Of a stretch of 64,000 nucleotides of DNA, positions 15,069 to 23,341 are shown piece after piece. Both the position numbers and the translations under genes were made by a program. The DNA comes from Fusobacterium ulcerans (GTDB lineage: Bacteria; Fusobacteriota; Fusobacteriia; Fusobacteriales; Fusobacteriaceae). The notes below the pieces were generated by a model, which was not told the DNA's origin, searched no databases, and worked only from the letters and a program-made list of their open reading frames with translations. The DNA lies in NCBI RefSeq assembly GCF_003019675.1, contig NZ_CP028105.1, positions 574,282 to 638,281 on the forward strand, in the 5' to 3' direction. Within the stretch, counting starts at the first letter, position 1. Every line of letters starts with the position of its first letter.

Positions 15069-15968
15069 TTATATTAAATTACTTAGAATAGTATGTAATG
15101 TATTTTTCATGTCTTCCCTCTTAGTTATTACATCAACCATTCCGCTTTTTTGTAAAAATTCACTTGTTTGAAACTCATCAGGAAGTTTTTGTTTGATAGT
15201 TTGTTCTATAACTCTTTTTCCTGCAAATCCGATCATAGCTTTAGGTTCACTTACTATTATATCTCCAAGCATAGCAAAAGAAGCTGTTACTCCCCCAGTA
15301 GTAGGGTTTACAGGAACAGCTATAAAAGGTACTCCAGCCATTCTCAATTTTTCAGCAGCAGCAGAAGTTTTTGCCATCTGCATTAAAGATAATATTCCTT
15401 CATGCATTCTTGCTCCACCAGATGTAGCAACAACAATTACAGGAATTCTTTCTTTTAGTCCTCTTTCCATAGCTCTTGTAATTTTTTCTCCAACTACAGA
15501 ACCCATACTTCCACCCATGAATTTAAAATCCATAGCTGCAATACTTACTCTTATTCCAGAAAGATCCCCAGTTCCAGATATAGCTCCTTCTCTCATATCA
15601 CATTCATTTCTGGCTTTTCTATTTTTTTCCTCATATCCTGGGAAATTAAGAGGATTTACAGATTCAAGATCTGAATCTTCCTCTTTGAAAGTTCCTTCAT
15701 CTATTAATAGAGATATTCTTTCTCTTGCTGTCATCTCAAAATAATAATCACAATGACTGCATTTTTTCAAATTTCCTTCTATGTCAACTTTATATAATAT
15801 TTCCTGACAATGAGGGCATTTTACCCACAAACCTGTTGACTTGTTATCTATATGCTTTGTATCCTTCTGTTCTACTTGATCTTCTGTACTTTCTACTGTT
15901 AAAGTTACATATTTTTTTCTGCTTTTATTTAATGAAAAATTCTTTTTATTCAAAGAAAAAAAACCCAT
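15069..15968 (-). CDS. accD: Acetyl-CoA carboxylase carboxyltransferase subunit beta
   Basis: 299 residues. An N-terminal zinc ribbon (WVKCPHC...KKCSHC, CxxC pairs about 18 residues apart) precedes the crotonase-fold domain with IRVSIAAMDFKFMGGSMGSVVGEK, VVATSGGARMHEGILSLMQMAK and PTTGGVTASFAMLGDI. The zinc ribbon is preceded by about 45 charged residues, longer than usual. The start is put at 15968 because GAGGAGG is 5 bases before that ATG; an ATG six codons further up overlaps the SD. First gene of accD-accA-pfkA. Confidence 0.95.
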   Translation of the reverse strand: MGFFSLNKKNFSLNKSRKKYVTLTVESTEDQVEQKDTKHIDNKSTGLWVKCPHCQEILYKVDIEGNLKKCSHCDYYFEMTARERISLLIDEGTFKEEDSDLESVNPLNFPGYEEKNRKARNECDMREGAISGTGDLSGIRVSIAAMDFKFMGGSMGSVVGEKITRAMERGLKERIPVIVVATSGGARMHEGILSLMQMAKTSAAAEKLRMAGVPFIAVPVNPTTGGVTASFAMLGDIIVSEPKAMIGFAGKRVIEQTIKQKLPDEFQTSEFLQKSGMVDVITKREDMKNTLHTILSNLI

Positions 15969-16002
15969 TTCTTCCTCCTCGTTCACTTTTCTCTAATAAC
16001 TA

Positions 16003-16031
16003 ATTTTATAAGATTTTTTGAATTATTTCAA
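16003..16031 (-). promoter_or_regulatory. Promoter of accD-accA-pfkA
   Basis: TTGAAA (16026-16031), 17 bases, TAAAAT (16003-16008), about 35 bases before the accD start, within the 222-base gap to the divergent lipoprotein gene. I see no FapR-like or other operator I can name. Confidence 0.65.
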
Positions 16032-16190
16032 TAAATATTTGATTTTACTTTCTTTATATTATAAAATATATAGTAATATATAATCTTCTAACGACTTAAA
16101 AATGAATGATAGAGGGAAATTTTAGAATTAAAAATTACAAAAATAATTTTTTGAAAAAATTAAAATTATTTTTTCTCCGGGAGGTTTTTC

Positions 16191-16739
16191 ATGAAAAAAA
16201 TCAATTTTACACTGTTTTTATTTCTTATTATTTTGGCAACTGGTTGCAGCAGCTTAGATAATGCATTATCTAGTGTACTTCCTAGCAAATCCAATGCTGT
16301 TCCTTTAGAATTACAGGAACAAATGGCAACTAGAGTAAATCCTGAACAGGAATTATTTGCTCTTGGATCAGCAGAAGTAGAAACAAGCGGTGCTATTATT
16401 GCCCAAGCAAAAGCTAATAAAAATGCTAAAGATCTACTAAAAGGAAAAATAAAAAAAGAAGTGGCTATTCACTTCAATTCTTTTATGCTTAACATGGATT
16501 CATATTCAAAAGGGCTGGCATCTCCAGTGCTTCCTGATCTTACTGAATATGCATCTGAACTTATACTTAAAAACGCTTCTCAAAAGGGAGCATGGGAAAA
16601 TAATAAAAAAGTTTATTCTCTTTTTGTTGTAGAGAGAGATGATGTAGCTGTTCAATCAAAAAATGTATTCTCGACATTCTTAGAAGACATCTCAGGAAGA
16701 CTTCTGAATACAAAAGATAAATTATCTGAAGGGGAATAA
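16191..16739 (+). CDS. LPP20-like lipoprotein
   Basis: 182 residues with lipoprotein signal LIILATGCSS (Cys19). The mature part fits the LPP20/FlgP-type lipoprotein fold: ALGSAEVETSGAIIAQAKANKNAK, a long helix, then a strand with KVYSLFVVERDDV. Members sit on the outer membrane; function is unsettled in most. It starts the plus-strand block, with GGGAGG 8 bases before the ATG, and lies 32 bases before citC with no terminator between, so it may be cotranscribed with the citrate-lyase maturation genes although no functional link is known. Confidence 0.75.
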   Translation: MKKINFTLFLFLIILATGCSSLDNALSSVLPSKSNAVPLELQEQMATRVNPEQELFALGSAEVETSGAIIAQAKANKNAKDLLKGKIKKEVAIHFNSFMLNMDSYSKGLASPVLPDLTEYASELILKNASQKGAWENNKKVYSLFVVERDDVAVQSKNVFSTFLEDISGRLLNTKDKLSEGE

Positions 16740-16771
16740 TTTATAAAAATAATATCAGGAGTGCGATACTA

Positions 16772-17806
16772 ATGAATATAGAAAAAGTCAATTTAAGCAA
16801 TCCTTTTGAAAAAAAGGAAGTTGTGGATTTTTTAGCTGGTTTTGATCTTAAATATGATGAAAATATCGACTATACTGTTGTCATCAGAGAAAATGATAAA
16901 ATTATAGCTACTGCTTCAAAAGGAAAAAATATTATAAAATGTTTTGCCATTGATAAAAATCATCAAGGTGAAGGAATTTCTGGTTCTATTCTTACAAATG
17001 TAACTAATAAAATGTTTGATCAGGGATATCTTCACAGTATGGTATTTACAAAAACAAGCAATCAGGACATATTTTCTGGAATAGGTTACAAAGAAGTAGC
17101 TCATACTGATAAAGTTATTCTTATGGAAATGGGTATCAACAGTATTGACAAAACTATAAATAAAATAAAAAAAGATTTTGATGTAAAAACTGAAACTCAA
17201 AAAGCTATGCTTGTTATGAATTGCAATCCATTTACTTATGGACATCAATTTCTTATAGAAAAGGCTGCTTCAGAAAATGAAGAAGTCCTCATTTTTGTAG
17301 TTCAGGAAGATAAATCTGTTTTTCCTTTTAAAACAAGATATAACCTTGTTAAAAAAGGAACTGCTCACCTTGGAAATGTAAAAGTAATTCCTGGAACTGA
17401 GTATATAATTTCTTCTGCTACTTTCCCTAATTATTTTCTTCGTAAAGAAGATGATTCTCTTATGGAATATACAAAATTAGATGCTACTATAGCTGGAAAA
17501 CAGTTTGGAGAAAAACTAAACATAAACAGAAGATATATAGGAGAAGAACCTTATTGCCCTGTAACTAAAAAATATAATGATGCTTTAATGGAAATACTTC
17601 CTGAATATGGAATGGAAGTTGTTCTTGTTCCTAGAAAAGAACTGCATCATACAGCAATCAGCGCTTCTATTGTCAGAGAAAAACTAAAAGAGGGTAAAAT
17701 TGAGGAATTAAAAGAATTTGTTCCTCCTACAACTTTCGAATTTTTAATCAGCCCAGAAGGAAAGGAGATAGAAGAGAAACTGAAAAACAGTAACTCTCCT
17801 CATTAA
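16772..17806 (+). CDS. citC: [Citrate (pro-3S)-lyase] ligase
   Basis: 344 residues. CitC acetylates the thiol of the citrate-lyase acyl carrier protein prosthetic group, using acetate and ATP, to activate the lyase. Residues 1-140 form a GNAT-like domain (NHQGEGISGSILTNV type motif) and 147-330 a nucleotidyltransferase-type domain with MNCNPFTYGHQFLIEKA. The closing HHTAISASIVREKLKEGKIEEL is typical. It precedes citXG by 5 bases. The lyase genes citDEF are not in the window; the same enzyme could activate citramalate lyase, which carries the same cofactor (inference). Confidence 0.95.
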   Translation: MNIEKVNLSNPFEKKEVVDFLAGFDLKYDENIDYTVVIRENDKIIATASKGKNIIKCFAIDKNHQGEGISGSILTNVTNKMFDQGYLHSMVFTKTSNQDIFSGIGYKEVAHTDKVILMEMGINSIDKTINKIKKDFDVKTETQKAMLVMNCNPFTYGHQFLIEKAASENEEVLIFVVQEDKSVFPFKTRYNLVKKGTAHLGNVKVIPGTEYIISSATFPNYFLRKEDDSLMEYTKLDATIAGKQFGEKLNINRRYIGEEPYCPVTKKYNDALMEILPEYGMEVVLVPRKELHHTAISASIVREKLKEGKIEELKEFVPPTTFEFLISPEGKEIEEKLKNSNSPH

Positions 17807-17811
17807 TACCA

Positions 17812-19164
17812 ATGTTTGACTTAAATAAATTTTTAGAATTTCGAGAAGAGAGAGTAGAACTTCAAAATTCACTTATTAAAAAATATTCTCTTCCTCTTAT
17901 TGCTGTGAGGACTAACTATCCAGGAGAAAATAAACTTGAAGCTCTAGCTGTAAGAATAGCTGATATAGCTGCTGGAGAGATGGAAGAATGTTTCTCTGAA
18001 AAGATAGTATATCGTGAAACTTTAGAAAATCTTGAAGGAAAAATATATCTTTTTGTAATAGATGAAAAAGCTGAAAATATAAAAAAAACTACTGTATATT
18101 TTGAAGAAAACCATATTCTTGGAAGATGTGTAGACATAGATGTCTATGATACAGAGGGAAATGGTCTTTCTCGAAGCCAGTTTGGATATGAAAAAAGAAA
18201 ATGTCTTATTTGTGATGAAATGGCTTTCATATGCGGAAGAGCCATGAAACATTCTCATCAAGAGATAAAAAATGTCCTCATGGAAAAATATATACAATAT
18301 GATAATTATATTATCCAAAGAGAAAAAATAGTAAAAAAACTTGGAGATATTGCTGTTGAAGCTATGATATTTGAAGCTGCTACTTCTCCATCTTTTGGTC
18401 TTGTTTCTCCTCTTACTCAAGGATCTCATGATGACATGGACTTCTTTACTTTCTTAAAAAGTTCATTCGCTATCAAAGAGGGATTTGAAAAAATGGCAAG
18501 AGTTTCATATTCTTACCTTACCCTTGAAAAAGCTTTTTTAAGAACAAGAAAAATAGGAATTGAAACTGAAAAAACTATGTTTGAAGCTACTGAAAATATT
18601 AATACCCACAAAGGAATGATCTTCCTTCTTGGTATAGCTGTAGTTACAGCTTCACGAGCATTATATGAAGGAATTTCTTTTAACGATATTCAGCCTATGA
18701 TAAAAAATATGTGCAAAGATATATTAAAAGATTTTGAAAATATTAAAGACAAAACTAACCTCACTCATGGAGAAAAATTATATAAAAATTATGGCTTCAC
18801 AGGAGTAAGAGGTGAAGTAAGAGAAGGTCTTGATATAATTTTTAATGGTTCTCTTAATGTTTTTGAAAAATCTATTGAAAAAAGTAATGATATGAATCTT
18901 GCATCTCTTCAAACACTTATTTTCCTTATGGGAAAAGTTATGGATAGTACTATTGTTCACAGGCATGATATCCACATGCTCCGCAGAGTAAAAAGAGAAG
19001 CAGAGGAATTCTTTGCTGCTGGTGGAGTCTATAGTGAACTAGGAAGAGAAACTGCTGAAAATATTGAAAAGACCTATATAAAAGAAAGAATAAGCCCAGG
19101 AGGAAGTGCTGATCTTCTTGCTGTTACAATTTTTCTATATAAATTAAAAAATCTTTTCTTTTGA
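17812..19164 (+). CDS. citXG: CitX-CitG fusion: apo-citrate lyase phosphoribosyl-dephospho-CoA transferase and triphosphoribosyl-dephospho-CoA synthase
   Basis: 450 residues. Residues 1-165 match CitX (FLEFREERVELQNSLIKKYS and DVYDTEGNGLSRSQFGYEKRKCLIC), which loads the prosthetic group on the acyl carrier subunit. Residues 170-450 match CitG (SPSFGLVSPLTQGSHDDMDF, GVRGEVREGLDII), which makes 2'-(5''-triphosphoribosyl)-3'-dephospho-CoA from ATP and dephospho-CoA. Fusions of the two are known. The start has no good SD; it follows the citC stop by 5 bases, so translation is probably coupled. Only citC and this gene are here, so the structural lyase genes must be elsewhere. Confidence 0.93.
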   Translation: MFDLNKFLEFREERVELQNSLIKKYSLPLIAVRTNYPGENKLEALAVRIADIAAGEMEECFSEKIVYRETLENLEGKIYLFVIDEKAENIKKTTVYFEENHILGRCVDIDVYDTEGNGLSRSQFGYEKRKCLICDEMAFICGRAMKHSHQEIKNVLMEKYIQYDNYIIQREKIVKKLGDIAVEAMIFEAATSPSFGLVSPLTQGSHDDMDFFTFLKSSFAIKEGFEKMARVSYSYLTLEKAFLRTRKIGIETEKTMFEATENINTHKGMIFLLGIAVVTASRALYEGISFNDIQPMIKNMCKDILKDFENIKDKTNLTHGEKLYKNYGFTGVRGEVREGLDIIFNGSLNVFEKSIEKSNDMNLASLQTLIFLMGKVMDSTIVHRHDIHMLRRVKREAEEFFAAGGVYSELGRETAENIEKTYIKERISPGGSADLLAVTIFLYKLKNLFF

Positions 19165-19190
19165 ATATTTTTCTCATATAAATATTCAAA
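19160..19190 (+). terminator. AT-rich hairpin at the end of citXG
   Basis: A perfect 11-bp AT-rich stem (19160-19170 with 19180-19190) overlaps the citXG stop codon. No T run follows, so it may stabilise the 3' end rather than terminate. Confidence 0.35.
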
Positions 19191-19264
19191 TATAAACACA
19201 ATAAAAACAATATATTATTAAAAGGCATAAATATTTTAAACATTGTTTATCTTTTAAATAGAAA

Positions 19265-19292
19265 TTGAATATATATAATGCTATGATATAAT
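19265..19292 (+). promoter_or_regulatory. Promoter of the MarR-type regulator gene
   Basis: TTGAAT (19265-19270), 16 bases, perfect TATAAT (19287-19292), followed 36 bases later by the TTG start. Confidence 0.65.
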
Positions 19293-19327
19293 ATATGTAG
19301 AAATTATTAATGTCTGGAGGTTCAGAT

Positions 19328-19885
19328 TTGGAAAATCATAAGGACTTATACTATGAAGAAATTGTTGATAAATGGGTCAGCATGGATGAAAGTGAAGAAA
19401 TAGTAAATAAAAGATTCAAATCTCTAAATAAAAAATCAGAGATATTATATAATTTTGTTATTGCTTATACAAATTATATGAATGCAAAAAGAGATTATGG
19501 AACTGGTGAAGAGCTGTCTATGACAGAGGCTCATATACTTACTGATATAGTTGATTTTGAAGGTATTACAGTTACTGAGCTTTCAAAAAAATGGAGAAAA
19601 ACAAGAAGTGCTATCTCACAAACTATAAAGAGTTTATTAAAAAAAGAATATATTTACAGAGTAAATTCTAAGGATGATGCTAAGTTTTTTTATCTTTATC
19701 CTTATGATAAAGCAAAAGATTTTGCTCTTGCTCACAAAAGATATGATAATATAGATATAGTTAAAACTAATAAATCACTTTTAGAAAAATTTTCTGTTGA
19801 TGATCTTGTTACTTTTGATAATATTCTTGAAGAATATACTTCTATTTTATTAAAAGGTGAAACAAAAAAAGAAAATAAAGAATAA
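19328..19885 (+). CDS. MarR-family transcriptional regulator
   Basis: 185 residues with a central winged helix: MTEAHILTDIVDFEGITVTELSKKW, recognition helix KTRSAISQTIKSLLKKEYI and wing NSKDDAKFFYLYPYDKAKDF, as in MarR proteins. The N-terminal 60 residues are a longer helical dimer arm than usual. I place the start at the TTG at 19328 because GGAGG (19316-19320) is 7 bases before it; the ATG at 19310 lies upstream of that SD and has none of its own. Own promoter and terminator; target unknown, possibly citC-citXG or the convergent redoxin gene. Confidence 0.8.
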   Translation: MENHKDLYYEEIVDKWVSMDESEEIVNKRFKSLNKKSEILYNFVIAYTNYMNAKRDYGTGEELSMTEAHILTDIVDFEGITVTELSKKWRKTRSAISQTIKSLLKKEYIYRVNSKDDAKFFYLYPYDKAKDFALAHKRYDNIDIVKTNKSLLEKFSVDDLVTFDNILEEYTSILLKGETKKENKE

Positions 19886-19894
19886 TTTTTATAC

Positions 19895-19932
19895 AAAAAC
19901 AGACCTGAAAAAATTTCAGGCCTGTTTTTTTA
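19895..19932 (+). terminator. Bidirectional terminator between MarR and redoxin genes
   Basis: Stem 19898-19910 with 19914-19926 (one A-C mismatch) flanked by an A run on the left and a seven-T run on the right, between convergent genes. Confidence 0.8.
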
Positions 19933-19961
19933 GGATATTATGACTCAAAAATGATTCAATT

Positions 19962-20516
19962 CTATTTTGTACAAATATGATTATATACCATATCTAACAC
20001 TTCTTTGGCTCGGGGAATATCTGCTCCATCTTTTGCATAATGAGAATATATCACCTTATTATTTCCATCTACAATGAACATTGCTGGAAGCTGAAGCTCA
20101 TTTCCTTCATATTCTCCATGAGAAAGCCCCATACTTTTAGCATCTGCTACTTTTTCAGCTATATTTCCCGCTTTTAATCCCTCTAAAGATTCTGCTGCTT
20201 TTATTTCAAATTTTTCATATAATTCCTGTTTAGGATCACATATTATTTCAAATTTCAGTTTTGCTTTTTTATCAGCTTCTTTTATTACATCTGGGGTTGA
20301 TTGCAGTACTATTTTAATATCTGCTCCCATTTCTTCAAATTTCTCATATAATTTATTAAATTCCATAATATCCAGCTGACATATTGTACAGCCGTAATAT
20401 CTTAAAAATGCTAACACTCCTATTTTACTTCCTTTGCTTTTAAAATAGTCCTTTCCTATTTCATATGCTGTATTATATACAAAATTCTCAAGAAATTCAT
20501 TTTTTCTTACTATCAT
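19962..20516 (-). CDS. AhpC/TSA-type redoxin (peroxiredoxin-like)
   Basis: 184 residues with a thioredoxin-like fold: IGVLAFLRYYGCTICQLDIMEF carries Cys43 and Cys46 where peroxiredoxin-like proteins have the peroxidatic Cys. Later come the IVLQSTPDVIKEADKKAKLKFEIICDP strand-helix unit and LPAMFIVDGNNKVIYSHYAKDGADIP. This is the PrxL2/AhpC-TSA-related group; a CxxC pair suggests thiol-disulfide chemistry. Likely peroxide or disulfide reduction in the cytosol; substrate unknown. SD GGGAG 7 bases before the ATG. Confidence 0.8.
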   Translation of the reverse strand: MIVRKNEFLENFVYNTAYEIGKDYFKSKGSKIGVLAFLRYYGCTICQLDIMEFNKLYEKFEEMGADIKIVLQSTPDVIKEADKKAKLKFEIICDPKQELYEKFEIKAAESLEGLKAGNIAEKVADAKSMGLSHGEYEGNELQLPAMFIVDGNNKVIYSHYAKDGADIPRAKEVLDMVYNHICTK

Positions 20517-20549
20517 GGCATCACTCCCATATCAAATTATTTTATCTTT

Positions 20550-21920
20550 TTATTCTACTTTTTCCTCCTCTTCTTTTGTATCTTCAACTTCATAACTTAT
20601 GTCACATTTTATTTTTCCACTGTTATATCTTACATTTGCATATGTGAAAGCAAAAATTATAACACATCCATTTCCTATTAGTAACGGTAATGATAAGCTT
20701 GTTCCAAGAAGTATCGCCTGTACTATAAATATCATTACAGCTGCTGTTACCAAAGCTTTTGCTGCTCCTTCTTTTATATGCAGTGGTGAATTTTCCCATT
20801 GTTTAGGAAGTTTTTTTGCTACATTTAATAAACATAAAGCTATCATAGAATTTGTAACACTTTGTACAGTTGTTACTATTTTTGATATTATACTTATATT
20901 AAGATTGAAAACTATTGGTAATAATCCTACAAAGAAGAATATTGTCAACAGATACATTGGTGTCTTATAATTTCTATGCAGTGTTGCAAGTTTTGCTGGA
21001 AGCCATCCATCATTTGCTGCCTGCATCAATGGTTTTGTTGCAGAAGCAAGCTGTGAATTTAGTGTTGAAATAAGGGCTGCCCATGCTCCACCTATAATAA
21101 AGAATACATATAACTGTTTTGGAAGTATCTCTTTAGCCACATGAGTAAGAGGTTCATTAGCTACATGTGCTACTGGAAATACTCCTGCTGCAACTGTTGC
21201 CATAAATCCATAGAGAACTGCAACTGCCAGAGTTGATGTTACCATAACTCTAGGAATGTCCCTAGTCGGATTTTTAGCCTCTCCAGATAAGTTAGCTATT
21301 ACCTGTGCCCCTCCTGTTGCAAAAGTCAATTGAGCAGTAGCTCTAAGCAGTCCTAACCATCCTCCAGTCATAAAGCTTGCTGGATCCATATAGTTAGGAT
21401 CTATTTTTCCAAATCCATAAACTGTAAACGTAGTAAGTGCAACCACTAAAGAAACTACTATAACATTCTGGAATTTTGCAAACTTATCTATTCCTAAAAA
21501 ATTTAATCCATATAATATTATCAAAATTCCAATAGCCAAAAGTTTTCTTGGTACAAATGGCAAAAATGGCAATGCATAATCTGCAAATGAAAGACAATAC
21601 ATTGATAATGATATATTTGTTAAAATAAATATTATTATATATGCCCCAGTATATTTTTCCCCAAGAAGTGAACCGATTATTGAATACTGCCCACCTCTAA
21701 ATCTTGCAGTAGTATTGATAAGAGTTAAAGGATACCATGAAATAAGTACCATCACTGCTGATAATACAAATGCCAGAGGTGCTGATCTTCCAGTCATTCC
21801 TATTGCCACCCCAGTCAGAGACATTATTCCAGCTCCTATTATCTGCCCCACAGATGCTCCCATCAAATCCCAAAAGCCAAGTGTTCTTTTTAGTTCTTTT
21901 GTTGAAGTCAGATTGCTCAT
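20550..21920 (-). CDS. APC-family amino acid permease
   Basis: 456 residues, about 12 membrane segments. N-terminal LKRTLGFWDLMGASVGQIIGAGIMSLTG is the APC signature (GxG in helix 1), and GGAQVIANLSGEAKNPTRDIPRV is the helix 6-loop region. The C-terminal tail is acidic (EVEDTKEEEEKVE). Probably an amino acid or amine transporter; the substrate cannot be read from sequence. It is 170 bases downstream of the MalY-type lyase gene on the same strand, so amino-acid uptake feeding the lyase is possible (inference). Confidence 0.88.
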   Translation of the reverse strand: MSNLTSTKELKRTLGFWDLMGASVGQIIGAGIMSLTGVAIGMTGRSAPLAFVLSAVMVLISWYPLTLINTTARFRGGQYSIIGSLLGEKYTGAYIIIFILTNISLSMYCLSFADYALPFLPFVPRKLLAIGILIILYGLNFLGIDKFAKFQNVIVVSLVVALTTFTVYGFGKIDPNYMDPASFMTGGWLGLLRATAQLTFATGGAQVIANLSGEAKNPTRDIPRVMVTSTLAVAVLYGFMATVAAGVFPVAHVANEPLTHVAKEILPKQLYVFFIIGGAWAALISTLNSQLASATKPLMQAANDGWLPAKLATLHRNYKTPMYLLTIFFFVGLLPIVFNLNISIISKIVTTVQSVTNSMIALCLLNVAKKLPKQWENSPLHIKEGAAKALVTAAVMIFIVQAILLGTSLSLPLLIGNGCVIIFAFTYANVRYNSGKIKCDISYEVEDTKEEEEKVE

Positions 21921-22090
21921 TTTTATACCTCCAAATAATTTATGGAGAAATATTTTAATAAGCTGCCTTTTTCTCTTCCCTCCTGTTGTTTCATATCTTT
22001 CTAACCCTTGAAAATATGAATTTTTTACCCCTAAATATTTTTATTTTTAACTATGATTCTAATTGATCTATAATATAATTTCCCACATAT

Positions 22091-23278
22091 TTACTTATAG
22101 ATTTTTTCTAATGCTTTTCCAAGTCTTTCCAATTCAGCTTCTATTACCCAAGTAGGAGCTGCCAGATTTATTCTTTCATAACCGCTTCCCTCTTCTCCAA
22201 AAATATATCCTTCATCAGTAAAGAACTGAGCATCCATATGCATAAATCTTTCTAATTCTTCATCACTAATTTCTAATGCTTTAAAATCCAACCATTGAAG
22301 ATATGTTCCCTCTATTAATCTGGCCTTGATTTTAGGGAATTTCTTCTCAAAGAATTCTTTTACTACCTTTTGATTAATATCTAATACTGTAATTAATTCT
22401 TCAAGCCATTTTTCTCCTTGGTTATATGCTATTTCACATGCTTTAAAACCTAGTATATTTACAGATGAACTTCTCATAATCTGAAGCATTTCTGAATATT
22501 TTTCTCTTATTTCCTTGTTCTTTATAATAATACTAGATGTTGCCAATCCAGCAAGATTAAATGTTTTTGAAGGAGCTGTACATGTAATAAGTCTTTCCTC
22601 TATCTCTCCACCTAATCTTCCCATCATATAATGCTCATATCCTGGCATAATAAGATCTGCCCAGATTTCATCAGATACTACTACTAAATCATTTTTAACT
22701 GATATTTCAGCTACTTTTTCTAATTCTTCCTTTGTCCATACTCTTCCTACTGGATTATGAGGACTACAGAAAATAAGAAGTTTATTCTTAGGATCTTTTG
22801 AAATCTCATCAAACTTCTCAAAATCTATAGTATAATATCCGTCATTTTCTATTAAAGGACAATTTATAATATTTCTCTCATTTTTTTCTATTGCCATAGA
22901 AAATGGATAATACACTGGTTTGAATATTATTACTCCTTCTCCTGGCTCTGTAAAAGCATTAACTGCTGCATAGAAAGCATTAACTACTCCAGGAGTATTT
23001 AATATCCATTCTTTTTCCACCTTGTACTTATGTTTTCTGCCCATCCATGATATTACTGAATCAAGAAAATCTGGATAAGCTTTTGTATATCCCAATATAG
23101 CAGTGTCTAAATGTTTTTTTAATCCTTCCACAATTTCAGGAGCTGGTTTAAATTCCATATCTGCCACTGATAAAGGTACTACATCATCTGCCACATTTGG
23201 ATTCCAGCTGTACATTTGTTCCCACTTTGATGCCCCAGTATTTTTTCTAGATACAAGTGTTGTAAAGTCATAACTCAT
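22091..23278 (-). CDS. MalY/PatB-family aminotransferase-fold C-S lyase
   Basis: 395 residues, PLP fold type I. DVVPLSVADMEFKPAPEI is the MalY/PatB opening, LNTPGVVNAFYAAVNAFTEPG follows, VSDEIWADLI contains the PLP Asp and APSKTFNLAG has the PLP lysine (Lys238). Members cleave cystathionine or cysteine to a thiol or H2S, pyruvate and ammonia, which fits sulfide production by fusobacteria. It follows the DUF401 permease gene by 63 bases. An aminotransferase activity cannot be excluded. Confidence 0.9.
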   Translation of the reverse strand: MSYDFTTLVSRKNTGASKWEQMYSWNPNVADDVVPLSVADMEFKPAPEIVEGLKKHLDTAILGYTKAYPDFLDSVISWMGRKHKYKVEKEWILNTPGVVNAFYAAVNAFTEPGEGVIIFKPVYYPFSMAIEKNERNIINCPLIENDGYYTIDFEKFDEISKDPKNKLLIFCSPHNPVGRVWTKEELEKVAEISVKNDLVVVSDEIWADLIMPGYEHYMMGRLGGEIEERLITCTAPSKTFNLAGLATSSIIIKNKEIREKYSEMLQIMRSSSVNILGFKACEIAYNQGEKWLEELITVLDINQKVVKEFFEKKFPKIKARLIEGTYLQWLDFKALEISDEELERFMHMDAQFFTDEGYIFGEEGSGYERINLAAPTWVIEAELERLGKALEKIYK

Positions 23279-23341
23279 TTTTATTCCTCCTTTTTTCTAA
23301 ATATAAGATATTTGTTCTCTATAAAAACTTTTGTAAAATAT

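Noticed and set aside
21921..22090. Small leader ORF (about 23 codons) before the APC permease
   Set aside because: It has no SD, no run of regulatory codons and no terminator behind it.
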